From positions 1 to 14,218 of the forward strand of contig CAJUNZ010000074.1 in assembly GCA_910587755.1 (NCBI GenBank): a DNA stretch of 14,218 nucleotides, read 5' to 3'. This document shows, in pieces, positions 6,685 through 14,105 of this stretch. Source of the DNA: an uncultured Acetatifactor sp. Lineage in GTDB: Bacteria > Bacillota > Clostridia > Lachnospirales > Lachnospiraceae. Both the position numbers and the translations under genes were made by a program. Positions within the stretch are counted from its first letter, which is position 1; each line of letters starts with the position of its first letter. The notes beneath the pieces are model-generated. The model searched no databases and was not told the origin of the DNA. It worked only from the letters and a program-made list of their open reading frames with translations.

Positions 6685-8870
6685 ATGCTCTTCCTTTCCG
6701 CAATCTCTGCCATCTTCGCGTCGTTCAGCCTGGTATCCCCATGGACCCGGGAATAGGACAGATAACCGTTCATGCGGTCTATCTTGGTAAGGTTGCGGCT
6801 CCCGCACTTAGGACACACATCCATCTCAAGTTCCTGATGCCCACAGTCATCACAGTAGGCCAGGGACAGATTGACCCCTTCATAGAACCCCATATCCATA
6901 GCCCGGTGAACCAGAGTTTTAATCGCCTCAACATTGTAATCAATAGGATATTTTACATACTGAATCTTGCCGCCATTGCACAGATCCCAGAAACGGTCTT
7001 CCAGGTCCTGCTTCCGGATGGGCGTGATCTCCTCCACCACATGACAGTGGAAACTGTTGCTCACATATTCCCTGTCAGAGACTCCTTCCACAATGCCGTA
7101 CTTTTTGCGGAACTGCTTCACCTGCAGGCCGCAGAGATTTTCCGCCGGTGTGCCGTAGATGGCATAGAGATTACCGTCCTCCTCCTTGAACTCATTGACA
7201 CGCCGGTTGATATACTCCATCACCTCCAGGGCAAACTGCCCGTCCTCCACCAGGGATTTGCCGTTGTAGAGCTCCTGCAGCTCATTCAGAGCAGTGATGC
7301 CGAAACTGGCAGTGGCCGACTTCAGCAGGGGCTTAATCTTATCCGAAAGCTTCAGTTTTCCCCCCAGGAAGCCCCCCTCGCAGTAGGCCAGAGGATTTGT
7401 GGAAGCGCGCATTTCTCCCAGGTATGCGTAAGTGCGGATGTGCAGCTGCCGTATAAGGTTCAGATAATAATCCAGCACCTGGTAGAAATCCTTGCTCTCC
7501 TTCCTGGCTTTGGCAAGAATCATAGGCAGGTGCAGGGACACCGCCCCGATATTGAAACGGCCCACAAACACAGGCTTGTCCGCCTCGTCCGCCGGGTACA
7601 TGCCTCCTCTCTCGAACCAGGGAGAAAGAAATGCCCTGCAGCCCATGGGGGATATGATTCTCCCGTATTTTTTATAGATCTCCGACACATAGCCCTTGCC
7701 GGTGAGACTCAGCCAGTCCGGGTACATGGTCTTGGCGGAACACCGCACCCCTGCTTCAAACACATCCTCCAGCTCCCCTCCGGGGCCGTGGAGTTTCTCG
7801 TCATAGAGAAAGACAATCTTTGGAAAAAGCACCGGTTTCTTGTGTCCCTTCTTCCCCTGTCCTTCCCGGCGGACGTCAAGCATGATGATGGTGGCGAGAC
7901 GGGCAAATCTGCCCCGGCCCGTGCCGGCGGTGACGGTGATAAAAGGATAGTCCCCCCGGCTGCTTCCCACAGTGTTGAATTTATACTCCCACCCCTGGAA
8001 GCCCTGCTCAAACTCCCTTACCACATCCTCATAAGCCTCCTGTTCCGCAGCCTCCGGACTGATGCCCAGACGCAGATACTTCTCCCTGCATTTCTGGTAG
8101 GATTTCTCCGCATAAGGCTCCAGAATCGTGTCCACGCTGGGAACGGTAAAGCCACCGTACTGCTGGCTCGCGGCGCTGAGCACAATATCTCCGATTACAT
8201 CAAAAGCCACATCCAGAGTCTTGGGTTCATTGTACCACACATTGCCCATCTCAAATCCCCCGCTGAGCACGTTCTGCACATCAAAAAGACAGCAGTTCAT
8301 GGTATCCCTTCTGGCAGACATGTCGTGGACATAGATATAGCCGTCCCGGCAGGCCTGGATCTCCTCTGTGGTCATGAAAAATTTCTGGTACAGCTCCTTG
8401 TTCAGCTGGTTGAAGACAAGGCTTCTCTTAGTAGCTACCAGGGCAGAGTCCGTGTTGGCGTTCTCCTTGTCCCCAATGTACATAATGGACTGGCTCTTTT
8501 TGTACACATCGTCAAGCATCCGCACAAAGTCCTGTTTATAATTGCGGTAATCCCGATAGCTCTTAGCCACCGCCGGCTTCACCTGCTCCAGAGCATTTTC
8601 CACAATGTTGTGCATGACAGGAATGGGAATCTCATCCACATCCATCTCATCCACCTTGTCAACCACATCCTGGCAGATCCTGCGCTCTTCTTCCTGTGTG
8701 AATCTGGTCAGAGCCCTGTAGGCGCTTTTACCCACGGCACTGATGACTTTCTGCACATTGAAAGCCTCCCTGCTGCCGTCCTTCTTCACCACCCACACTT
8801 CCCTGGCGGGCCTGTACTCCTCTCCGTAATTGACCTTGTCCCCCGGTGCCTGTTCAAACATACCGCTCAT
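6681..8870 (-). CDS. nrdD: Anaerobic (class III) ribonucleoside-triphosphate reductase
   Basis: This 729-residue protein makes deoxyribonucleotides from ribonucleoside triphosphates without oxygen. An ATP-cone allosteric domain spans about residues 25-113 (VWVVKKDGSREAFNVQKV onward). The glycyl radical domain follows, with the cysteine pair NCCLF near 192-196. A C-terminal zinc site has C673, C676, C686 and C689 (YCDDCGH and VCPKCGS). The radical glycine is G702 in RMNGYLSYSR. The start at 8870 is chosen because AAGGGA lies ten bases upstream; a nearby ATG at 8861 is possible. The ATG overlaps the stop of a small leader ORF. The ATP cone implies dATP control of activity or specificity, and NrdR-box-like sites upstream imply transcriptional control. 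Confidence 0.97.
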   Translation of the reverse strand: MSGMFEQAPGDKVNYGEEYRPAREVWVVKKDGSREAFNVQKVISAVGKSAYRALTRFTQEEERRICQDVVDKVDEMDVDEIPIPVMHNIVENALEQVKPAVAKSYRDYRNYKQDFVRMLDDVYKKSQSIMYIGDKENANTDSALVATKRSLVFNQLNKELYQKFFMTTEEIQACRDGYIYVHDMSARRDTMNCCLFDVQNVLSGGFEMGNVWYNEPKTLDVAFDVIGDIVLSAASQQYGGFTVPSVDTILEPYAEKSYQKCREKYLRLGISPEAAEQEAYEDVVREFEQGFQGWEYKFNTVGSSRGDYPFITVTAGTGRGRFARLATIIMLDVRREGQGKKGHKKPVLFPKIVFLYDEKLHGPGGELEDVFEAGVRCSAKTMYPDWLSLTGKGYVSEIYKKYGRIISPMGCRAFLSPWFERGGMYPADEADKPVFVGRFNIGAVSLHLPMILAKARKESKDFYQVLDYYLNLIRQLHIRTYAYLGEMRASTNPLAYCEGGFLGGKLKLSDKIKPLLKSATASFGITALNELQELYNGKSLVEDGQFALEVMEYINRRVNEFKEEDGNLYAIYGTPAENLCGLQVKQFRKKYGIVEGVSDREYVSNSFHCHVVEEITPIRKQDLEDRFWDLCNGGKIQYVKYPIDYNVEAIKTLVHRAMDMGFYEGVNLSLAYCDDCGHQELEMDVCPKCGSRNLTKIDRMNGYLSYSRVHGDTRLNDAKMAEIAERKSM

Positions 8871-9016
8871 TGTCCCACATTCCCTTCTAAACTCATAGCC
8901 GGCCCCCTGTCTTCCTGACGGCCGCCATCTTTTGACACCCCGTTTTTGCAATGTCCGGCTCCACTCAGTTCTTCCCTGTGCATGTAAACCTTGAAAACAC
9001 CCAGCTCCAGCACCAT
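8867..9016 (-). CDS. Possible small leader ORF coupled to nrdD
   Basis: A 49-codon frame starts at ATG 9016, directly after a small hairpin (TTGACT-GTATA-AGTCAA), and ends with TGA at 8869-8867, overlapping the nrdD ATG as ATGA. There is no Shine-Dalgarno sequence for the first ATG. An internal ATG at 8983 has a weak AAGG five bases away and would give 38 residues, beginning MHREELSGAGHCKNG. I recognise no family; the peptide is hydrophilic and rich in Gly. An open frame of this length can occur by chance, so the main support is the ATGA overlap. If translated, it may couple leader translation to nrdD. Confidence 0.3.
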   Translation of the reverse strand: MVLELGVFKVYMHREELSGAGHCKNGVSKDGGRQEDRGPAMSLEGNVGQ

Positions 9017-9069
9017 TGACTTATACAGTCAAAAAACTAATTCTGAAGATCCGCTCACAGACTTATGCA

Positions 9070-9089
9070 ACAGAGTACCAGTCCCCTGT
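9070..9089. repeat. Short palindromic repeat in the nrdD leader
   Basis: ACAGAG (9070-9075) pairs with CCCTGT (9084-9089) around a loop that contains ACCAGTC; one pair is a G-U wobble on the minus strand. It resembles short hairpins with ACCRGTCCCCTGT that I recall as scattered repeats in Clostridia genomes. That comparison is from memory and unchecked. It lies inside the presumed 5' leader of nrdD. Confidence 0.4.
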
Positions 9090-9124
9090 GACATATTTTC
9101 AAATATACCGAACACAGATACTGT

Positions 9125-9187
9125 ACACAAAATATAGTATCTTATTCAGAAATTATCCCACATGTAGTGACAGATATTATACAGTAT
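9125..9187 (-). promoter_or_regulatory. NrdR-box-like operator sites
   Basis: ACACAAAATATAGTAT (9125-9140) matches 14 of 16 positions of the NrdR-box consensus ACACWATATATWGTGT. A weaker site at 9155-9170 (10 of 16) lies 30 bases away centre to centre, close to three helical turns, the usual spacing of paired boxes. Another at 9172-9187 (11 of 16) covers the -10 hexamer. NrdR represses ribonucleotide reductase genes when dATP is high. Only the first site is convincing alone; the nrdR gene is not in the window. Confidence 0.5.
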
Positions 9188-9211
9188 AGAAAAGAACACC
9201 GGGATTGTCAA
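9183..9211 (-). promoter_or_regulatory. Sigma-A promoter of nrdD
   Basis: Minus-strand TTGACA (9206-9211) and TATACT (9183-9188) are separated by exactly 17 bases. Transcription would start near 9176, leaving a leader of about 300 bases before nrdD. NrdR-box-like sites overlap or directly follow the -10. The stretch from 8871 to 9330 holds no other gene beyond the small leader ORF: it contains this promoter, the operator sites, the leader and the terminator of the upstream regulator gene. Confidence 0.85.
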
Positions 9212-9236
9212 TGTGGACACCTCATAAAATTTCAAC

Positions 9237-9267
9237 AAAAAAGATATCCAATTTTTAGGATATCTTT
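9237..9267 (-). terminator. Intrinsic terminator of the WYL regulator gene
   Basis: AAAGATATCC (9240-9249) and GGATATCTTT (9258-9267) form a perfect 10-bp stem with an eight-base loop. On the minus strand the stem runs into six T in a row (9242-9237). The stem is AT-rich and therefore weak. It lies 64 bases after the WYL gene stop and before the nrdD promoter, so it separates the two transcripts. Confidence 0.7.
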
Positions 9268-9330
9268 CTATTGACATGGTCTCCCACTGTGGAAACACCT
9301 GTTCTTCCCACCTTTGTCAGACTGTAAAAG

Positions 9331-10353
9331 TCAATCCTGCACAGCTTTCCCCTCTTCTGCCGGGCCGGATGCCATGGAACGGACTATGTCCTCCACCCAA
9401 GCCAGGTAGCGCTGCCGCACATGGGCCGGAGCAGCCACGCAGGCCTCCCGCCCGATTCCCGCAAGCCAGCCAAAAAACTGCCCGCTGACCGTAACCCTGG
9501 CGCGGATGCGGAATGTCCCGTCCCCCATGGGCCTGACATCCGTCTCTCTTCCAAAGCGATCCAGAACCACGTCAATCAGACGGCCAGGAAACTGCAGTGT
9601 CACCATTTCCTCGTCGCCCCCATACATCCCGAAAACCTGATTGGTATAGACGGCCAGATCCACCTGGGCAAACTGTTCCATGCCCTCCCGGGCCTCTCTG
9701 AGCACTTCCACCCGCCCCATCTTGTCCACCCGGTAATGCTTCATAACCCCGCTGGCACTGTCATAGGCGGCCAGATAATAGTTCTCATCCTGCCAGATCA
9801 GCGCCCAGGGACTGACCTTCTTCTCCCCGTTGGGCCTGGGCACCAGTTCCTTTTTCAGGTTCCAGTCCAGGTACTGGAAGGCAATCTGCCGGTTCTCCTG
9901 GATCGCCCGATGGATATTGTCAATGCTGTAGTAGATACTTTCATTCTCCGTCTTTACCCGTCCGGCCACATACACCTGGCGCTGCAGCTTGCCGGCATCA
10001 TGTTTTCCCGCCAGAAGCTCCAGTTTTTTGATCAGACTGCGGGACTTTCTGCTTGTGATAAAGCGGGAGGACTGCACCGCATCCACAAGCAGCTTCAGCT
10101 CCGCCAGCTCAAAGTCCCTTCCGCCCATGTAGTAGCCGCCTCCGCGTCTGCTGTGTACCTGGAGAATGTCATAGCCAAAATCCCGCAGCTTCTCTATGTC
10201 ATCATAGATGCTCTTGCGCTCGGAATGAATGTCGTTGGCCTCCAGATAGGCGATAATATCCGCCGTGCTGGCCGGATGCTCCTCGTCCGTATTTTCAGAC
10301 AGCAACTTCACCATATACAGCAGCTTCAGCTTCTGGTTTGCAGACTTTGCCAT
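9331..10353 (-). CDS. Transcriptional regulator with N-terminal HTH and WYL domain
   Basis: The 340-residue protein has a winged helix-turn-helix at residues 1-75, with the recognition region at about 43-63 (SERKSIYDDIEKLRDFGYDI), and a WYL domain at about 145-215. The WYL core is NYYLAAYD (191-198), followed by HYRVDKM (207-213). A C-terminal WCX-type extension runs to about 325 and ends in a charged tail. WYL domains sense small ligands or nucleic acid and occur in regulators of metabolism, DNA damage response and defence; the target here is unknown. AGGGAGA lies just before the ATG. It begins 30 bases after a small membrane-protein gene, probably in the same transcript, and is closed by a terminator at 9237-9267. 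Confidence 0.92.
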   Translation of the reverse strand: MAKSANQKLKLLYMVKLLSENTDEEHPASTADIIAYLEANDIHSERKSIYDDIEKLRDFGYDILQVHSRRGGGYYMGGRDFELAELKLLVDAVQSSRFITSRKSRSLIKKLELLAGKHDAGKLQRQVYVAGRVKTENESIYYSIDNIHRAIQENRQIAFQYLDWNLKKELVPRPNGEKKVSPWALIWQDENYYLAAYDSASGVMKHYRVDKMGRVEVLREAREGMEQFAQVDLAVYTNQVFGMYGGDEEMVTLQFPGRLIDVVLDRFGRETDVRPMGDGTFRIRARVTVSGQFFGWLAGIGREACVAAPAHVRQRYLAWVEDIVRSMASGPAEEGKAVQD

Positions 10354-10383
10354 ACTCTCTCCCTGCCGCCTGGCAAAAATGAT

Positions 10384-10542
10384 TTACCTGCCGCCTGTGC
10401 TGTCCGCCGGGGAAACCTCTCCTTTGGCCGCCTTTTTCTTAGCCATTGTGATCCCCACCGCCGTGGCAACCCCCGCCACCAGAACAATCACAAGAAGCAG
10501 CACCAGATAGGACATAAATGAATTCAGAAAACTCACCAGCAT
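10384..10542 (-). CDS. Small single-span membrane protein, 52 residues
   Basis: A short gene with a very good ribosome binding site (GGGGAGGG seven bases before ATG 10542). The product has one hydrophobic segment at about residues 12-32 (YLVLLLVIVLVAGVATAVGI), then a cytoplasm-like basic stretch AKKKAAKGE and a short polar tail. There is no cleavage site for a secreted protein, so it is probably anchored in the membrane with the basic tail inside. Its own promoter is at 10631-10659. I do not recognise the family and assign no function. It is followed after 30 bases by the WYL regulator, which suggests a shared transcript and perhaps a shared role. Confidence 0.8.
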   Translation of the reverse strand: MLVSFLNSFMSYLVLLLVIVLVAGVATAVGITMAKKKAAKGEVSPADSTGGR

Positions 10543-10630
10543 AATTTATCCCTCCCCGTCCGCCTGAAGCGGACTTATTATACATTAAAAACCCTGGGCG
10601 CCGGCACAATAACCCATACGCTCAAATAAC

Positions 10631-10659
10631 AGTATACCAAACCCCTTCCCTTCCGTCAA
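10631..10659 (-). promoter_or_regulatory. Sigma-A promoter for the small membrane protein and WYL regulator
   Basis: Minus-strand TTGACG (10654-10659) and TATACT (10631-10636) have a 17-base spacer. The -35 overlaps the stop codon of the upstream MutS-like gene. The leader contains a small hairpin GTCCGC-TTCAG-GCGGAC just before the ribosome binding site; no gene-specific operator is evident. Confidence 0.8.
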
Positions 10660-12482
10660 GGCACCGGAACCCTGGAAGACGAAAAATTCCATTGACCGGA
10701 AGTCACAAACCGTTCCGCCTGTGCAGCAGCCCTCTCTATGATCTCCGGCGCATATCCCATCAGTTCCAGAAGCTTTATGGCATTTCTGGTGGTTGCCCGA
10801 CCAGGCTGGATCCTGTAATTAAAGTACACATCCCCGTCTCTGACGTCTTCCTCGAAGTGATAATTGTCATATTCCCTCTCCAAAAGCTCCGTCAGCTCAA
10901 TGTCATGGGTGGCCGCAAAGCAGAGAATCCCCTTGCCGCCCAGGGATTTCAGGATCTGCGTGGAAGCGGCAATGCGTTCCACAGTGTTGGTTCCCCGCAG
11001 CACTTCGTCCACAAAGCACAGAATATGCCCCTGCCCCGCAGCAGCGTCCAGAATCCGCTTCAGAGCCTTGATCTCCACAATATAATAGCTCTCTCCGGAC
11101 TCCAGGTCATCCCGCAGCGCCATGGACGAATACACCTGAAAGAACCCCGCCCGGTACACATCCGCAGTGCAAGTGTGAATGGACTGGGCCAGCACAGCGT
11201 TCAGCGCCACGGTCTTCAGGAAAGTTGACTTGCCGGAGGCATTGGAGCCTGTGAGCAGAACCCCTCTCTCTGCGCGGATCCCGTTCTTTACCGGATCCGT
11301 GATCAGAGGATGATACACCTCCTTCAGATCCACATATTCTCCCTCTCCCAGCACCGGAACGCACCACCCGCACCCGGAAGAGGCGTTCTGCCCGGAAAGA
11401 GCGCTGCCGGCTTCCGGCCCTTGGGCGTCCTTCTCAGCCGCAGTTTTCGGCCACTTTGATCTATCGGCTCCTGCCCTGGCCGAAGCCTGGGCTGCCTCCA
11501 GGGACTGGCGGAACTCCCAGATGGCGATGGCCGTCTCCAGATAGCCCACCACCTGCACCAGGGCATCCACATCCCCCATATGTCCCCGCAGCACCCGCAG
11601 CATACTGTTAAACTTAATCAGATCCGCATGAAACACCATTCGCACATAGTCCAGAAATATGGCCAGAATATCCCCGGAAGAATTGCCCCGGAAGGGAGAC
11701 ATAACCCAGAAAGAATTGCGCTTCATACCCTGAAGCCCCCTTCTGGCTCTCCGCATCTGCTCCCACTCCCCGCCGCACACCGGAACGGAAAGCTTCTCCA
11801 GCTCCCCGCCTGCCTTGTACAGCCGCATCACATAGGAAAAACTTGTGATGTAGGGGTCAATCTGCGCTTTTTCCCGGAAATAAGACATAATGTTCACAAT
11901 GATCAGCAGCACAATCCCCAGGATCCCCACGGAAAAATTCACCCAGAGCATTCCAATACAGGGCACAAACAGCAGATCCATCAGAATATTTTTTCTATTG
12001 GAGCGCTCCCCCAGAAGCTCCAGGTTGTCCATATAGTCATAGAGCGAAAATTTTCCCGTGTACCCCAGCCTGTTCATAACCAGCTGCACCTGCACTCTAA
12101 GGTCGGGATGTTCTCCAAAAAATCTCACCACTTCCTCCAGGTGAATCAGTTCTTCCTCCTTCTGCCGCAATGTCCTCAGTGTATAATATAAATACTCCTC
12201 CCCTGACGCGGAAAGAGTATAGTTCATTCTTTTGAATATTTCATCCATCCCCAGATCGTTCCAGGTGATGTCATCCAGCTGTCCATCCTCCCTGTGCCTG
12301 TCAAAAAAACTGCCCATCCTGGCATAACGCTCCAGATTGTACTTTTTCTGGCGGAGGCTGTCGTAATTTTTGTACAGTTTTTCCACGAACATTCTGTCTT
12401 CTCTTTTGGTCCGCAAGACTTCCATCACAATGATGACCAGCGCAAATGCCCCCATGACAAAAGCAAAAATCAAATATTCCAT
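10656..12482 (-). CDS. Membrane-anchored MutS-like ATPase
   Basis: The C-terminal third of this 608-residue protein is the MutS ATPase domain: Walker A TGSNASGKST (411-420), a MutS-type block around SSMALRDDLESGESYY (452-467), Walker B ILCFVDEVLRGTN (487-499) and the histidine of ATHD (526). Upstream there are a helical lever or clamp-like region and hydrophobic segments at residues 3-22 and as a pair at about 168-200, so the protein is probably membrane-bound. The mismatch-reading domain of MutS1 is absent. A low-complexity Ala/Gly/Ser-rich linker lies at about 329-375. Such MutS-related proteins of Clostridia have no established function; a role in mismatch repair is not implied. The start has AAAGGA about eight bases upstream. 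Its end overlaps the next promoter. Confidence 0.88.
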   Translation of the reverse strand: MEYLIFAFVMGAFALVIIVMEVLRTKREDRMFVEKLYKNYDSLRQKKYNLERYARMGSFFDRHREDGQLDDITWNDLGMDEIFKRMNYTLSASGEEYLYYTLRTLRQKEEELIHLEEVVRFFGEHPDLRVQVQLVMNRLGYTGKFSLYDYMDNLELLGERSNRKNILMDLLFVPCIGMLWVNFSVGILGIVLLIIVNIMSYFREKAQIDPYITSFSYVMRLYKAGGELEKLSVPVCGGEWEQMRRARRGLQGMKRNSFWVMSPFRGNSSGDILAIFLDYVRMVFHADLIKFNSMLRVLRGHMGDVDALVQVVGYLETAIAIWEFRQSLEAAQASARAGADRSKWPKTAAEKDAQGPEAGSALSGQNASSGCGWCVPVLGEGEYVDLKEVYHPLITDPVKNGIRAERGVLLTGSNASGKSTFLKTVALNAVLAQSIHTCTADVYRAGFFQVYSSMALRDDLESGESYYIVEIKALKRILDAAAGQGHILCFVDEVLRGTNTVERIAASTQILKSLGGKGILCFAATHDIELTELLEREYDNYHFEEDVRDGDVYFNYRIQPGRATTRNAIKLLELMGYAPEIIERAAAQAERFVTSGQWNFSSSRVPVP

Positions 12483-12533
12483 ATTTTTATTCCTTTACAA
12501 GTTCACACGATTTCAGACGGCAGAATACAACCT

Positions 12534-12567
12534 GCGGGGACCGGGGCATCACAACCCCTGTCCCCGC
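12534..12567. terminator. GC-rich stem-loop between permease and MutS-like genes
   Basis: GCGGGGAC (12534-12541) pairs with GTCCCCGC (12560-12567); after one mismatch, GGGG (12543-12546) pairs with CCCC (12555-12558) around an eight-base loop. The hairpin is very stable but no T-run follows on the minus strand. It may end or weaken transcription from the permease gene, or protect the mRNA 3' end; it is not a textbook terminator. Confidence 0.55.
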
Positions 12568-12602
12568 CAAACTGACTACGGCTAAAACACTGCCGCCCTC
12601 CC

Positions 12603-14030
12603 CTATGCCGCCAGGAAAAATTTAACCAGGAAGATCAGGGAAAGCACATAGGTCAGCACCGTCACGTCCTTTGCCTTTCCTGTGAAGACTTTGATAATGG
12701 TATAGGTGATCAGACCGATACCAATGGCATGTCCGATGGAGCCGGAAATGGGCATGGCAATCAGCATCAACGCCACGGGAACCGTCTCGCACAGATCGTC
12801 AAAACGCACATTTTTCAGGCCTGTAAGCATGAGCACACCCACATAGATCAGAGCCGAAGAGGTGGCTGCCGCAGGAATCACCGCCGCAATGGGAGCAATG
12901 AACATGCAGGCCAGGAAAATAATACCTGTGGTCAGAGCCGTCAGACCGGTGCGCCCGCCGGCCTCCACGCCGGAGGCAGATTCCACAAAGGTGGTCACGG
13001 TGGAAGTACCTGTGGCGGATCCCACCACGGTGCCCACTGCATCTGCCAGAAGAGCTTCCTTCATCTGGGGCATTTTGCCGTTCTTGTCCAGCATCCCCGC
13101 ACGGCTTGCCGTTCCCACCAGGGTTCCAATGGTGTCAAACATATCAATGATACAGAAAGTGACAATCAGCGTCACCACCGTAAACCCTCCGATCTGAAGA
13201 AACCCGCTGAAATTAAACTTAAACAGCGTGGTGGAGGCCATGTCCTGGAAAGGAGGCAGGAAAGAGGCCTCTGACAGGGAGGCAAAAGGATTCACCTTCA
13301 GGAACAGATACTCTCCTCCCCAGTAGATCACACTGGCAAAGAGCATTCCCAGGATAACCGCCGCCTTGACACCCTTCTGGGCCAGGATCACAATCACAAA
13401 CAGTCCAACAAACATTGTCACCACCGACAGCACCATGCCCGCATAGCCGGATCCCATGGTATCTTCCGCCAGCCCTGCGGTCAGCGAGCCGAAGAAATCC
13501 CGCATGACGTAAAAGGGACCGCCGGTCTCTGAGTACACGCCTGCGTTGGAGCCCAGGCCGATGTTCATCAGCATCATACCGATGGCAGGGGCAATGCCCA
13601 GACGCACTCCCAGGGGAATGGCATCCACAATTTTCTCCCGCACATTAAATGCGGACAGAATGATGAACACAATTCCTTCCACCAGGATAATACAAAGAGC
13701 CGCCTGGAAAGACTGCACATAGGTCATTCCGGTGATGTTGACAATATTTACCACCACCAGGGCAAAAAAGCTGTTCAATCCCATGCCCGGAGCCATGGCA
13801 AAAGGTTTGTTGGCCAGAAACGCCATGGCAAACATACCCACTGCGGAGGCGATGCAGGTGGCCAGGAACACACCGTTCCACAGGTCGCCGCCCTCCGCGC
13901 CGAAATTGGTCAGCAGATTGGGGTTCAGGGCGATGATGTAGGCCATCGTCATGAACGTGGTAAGCCCGGCCACAATCTCGGTCTTCACCGAAGTATTGTT
14001 TTCCTTGAGCTTAAATAGTTTCTCTAACAT
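12603..14030 (-). CDS. NCS2/AzgA-family purine permease (hypoxanthine/guanine type)
   Basis: A 475-residue membrane protein with about 12-14 hydrophobic segments and the AzgA-like signatures NKPFAMAPGMGLNSFFA (74-90), DMFDTIGTLVG (295-305) and GTSTVTTFVESASG (341-354) followed by EAGGRTG. Members import purine bases such as hypoxanthine, guanine or adenine by proton symport; the exact substrate cannot be read from the sequence. The start at 14030 has GGAGGG about ten bases upstream. Its neighbour upstream is an amidohydrolase, probably a purine-base deaminase, which fits uptake and use of guanine or a similar base. There is no purine riboswitch between the two: the gap is 55 bases and contains only a promoter -10 and the ribosome binding site. 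Confidence 0.92.
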   Translation of the reverse strand: MLEKLFKLKENNTSVKTEIVAGLTTFMTMAYIIALNPNLLTNFGAEGGDLWNGVFLATCIASAVGMFAMAFLANKPFAMAPGMGLNSFFALVVVNIVNITGMTYVQSFQAALCIILVEGIVFIILSAFNVREKIVDAIPLGVRLGIAPAIGMMLMNIGLGSNAGVYSETGGPFYVMRDFFGSLTAGLAEDTMGSGYAGMVLSVVTMFVGLFVIVILAQKGVKAAVILGMLFASVIYWGGEYLFLKVNPFASLSEASFLPPFQDMASTTLFKFNFSGFLQIGGFTVVTLIVTFCIIDMFDTIGTLVGTASRAGMLDKNGKMPQMKEALLADAVGTVVGSATGTSTVTTFVESASGVEAGGRTGLTALTTGIIFLACMFIAPIAAVIPAAATSSALIYVGVLMLTGLKNVRFDDLCETVPVALMLIAMPISGSIGHAIGIGLITYTIIKVFTGKAKDVTVLTYVLSLIFLVKFFLAA

Positions 14031-14076
14031 GTTTTTACTCCCTCCTATGTAGTAGATTGTAGAGAACAGTTACTAT

Positions 14077-14105
14077 ATTATAAAGCTATAGAATCCGCTT
14101 TACAA
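14077..14105 (-). promoter_or_regulatory. Possible promoter of the purine permease gene
   Basis: A perfect TATAAT (14077-14082) is preceded with a 17-base spacer by TTGTAA (14100-14105), which matches four of six consensus bases. The -35 lies inside the end of the amidohydrolase gene, so the permease may be transcribed both from this promoter and by read-through. Confidence 0.6.

Noticed and set aside
6741..8918. Long open frame of 725 codons on the plus strand
   Set aside because: It is the antisense shadow of nrdD: codon bias of the real gene keeps the opposite frame open. The translation is His/Leu/Ile-rich with no domain.
8871..9176. Cobalamin or other known riboswitch in the nrdD leader
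   Set aside because: I could not find a B12-box-like sequence or another known aptamer core, so the leader is listed only as an unexplained structured region.
9421..10521. 366-codon plus-strand frame
   Set aside because: It is antisense to the WYL regulator and small membrane-protein genes, has no ribosome binding site and no recognisable domain.
14031..14085. Purine riboswitch before the permease
   Set aside because: The gap is too short for the aptamer and shows none of its conserved loops; only promoter and ribosome binding site elements are visible.
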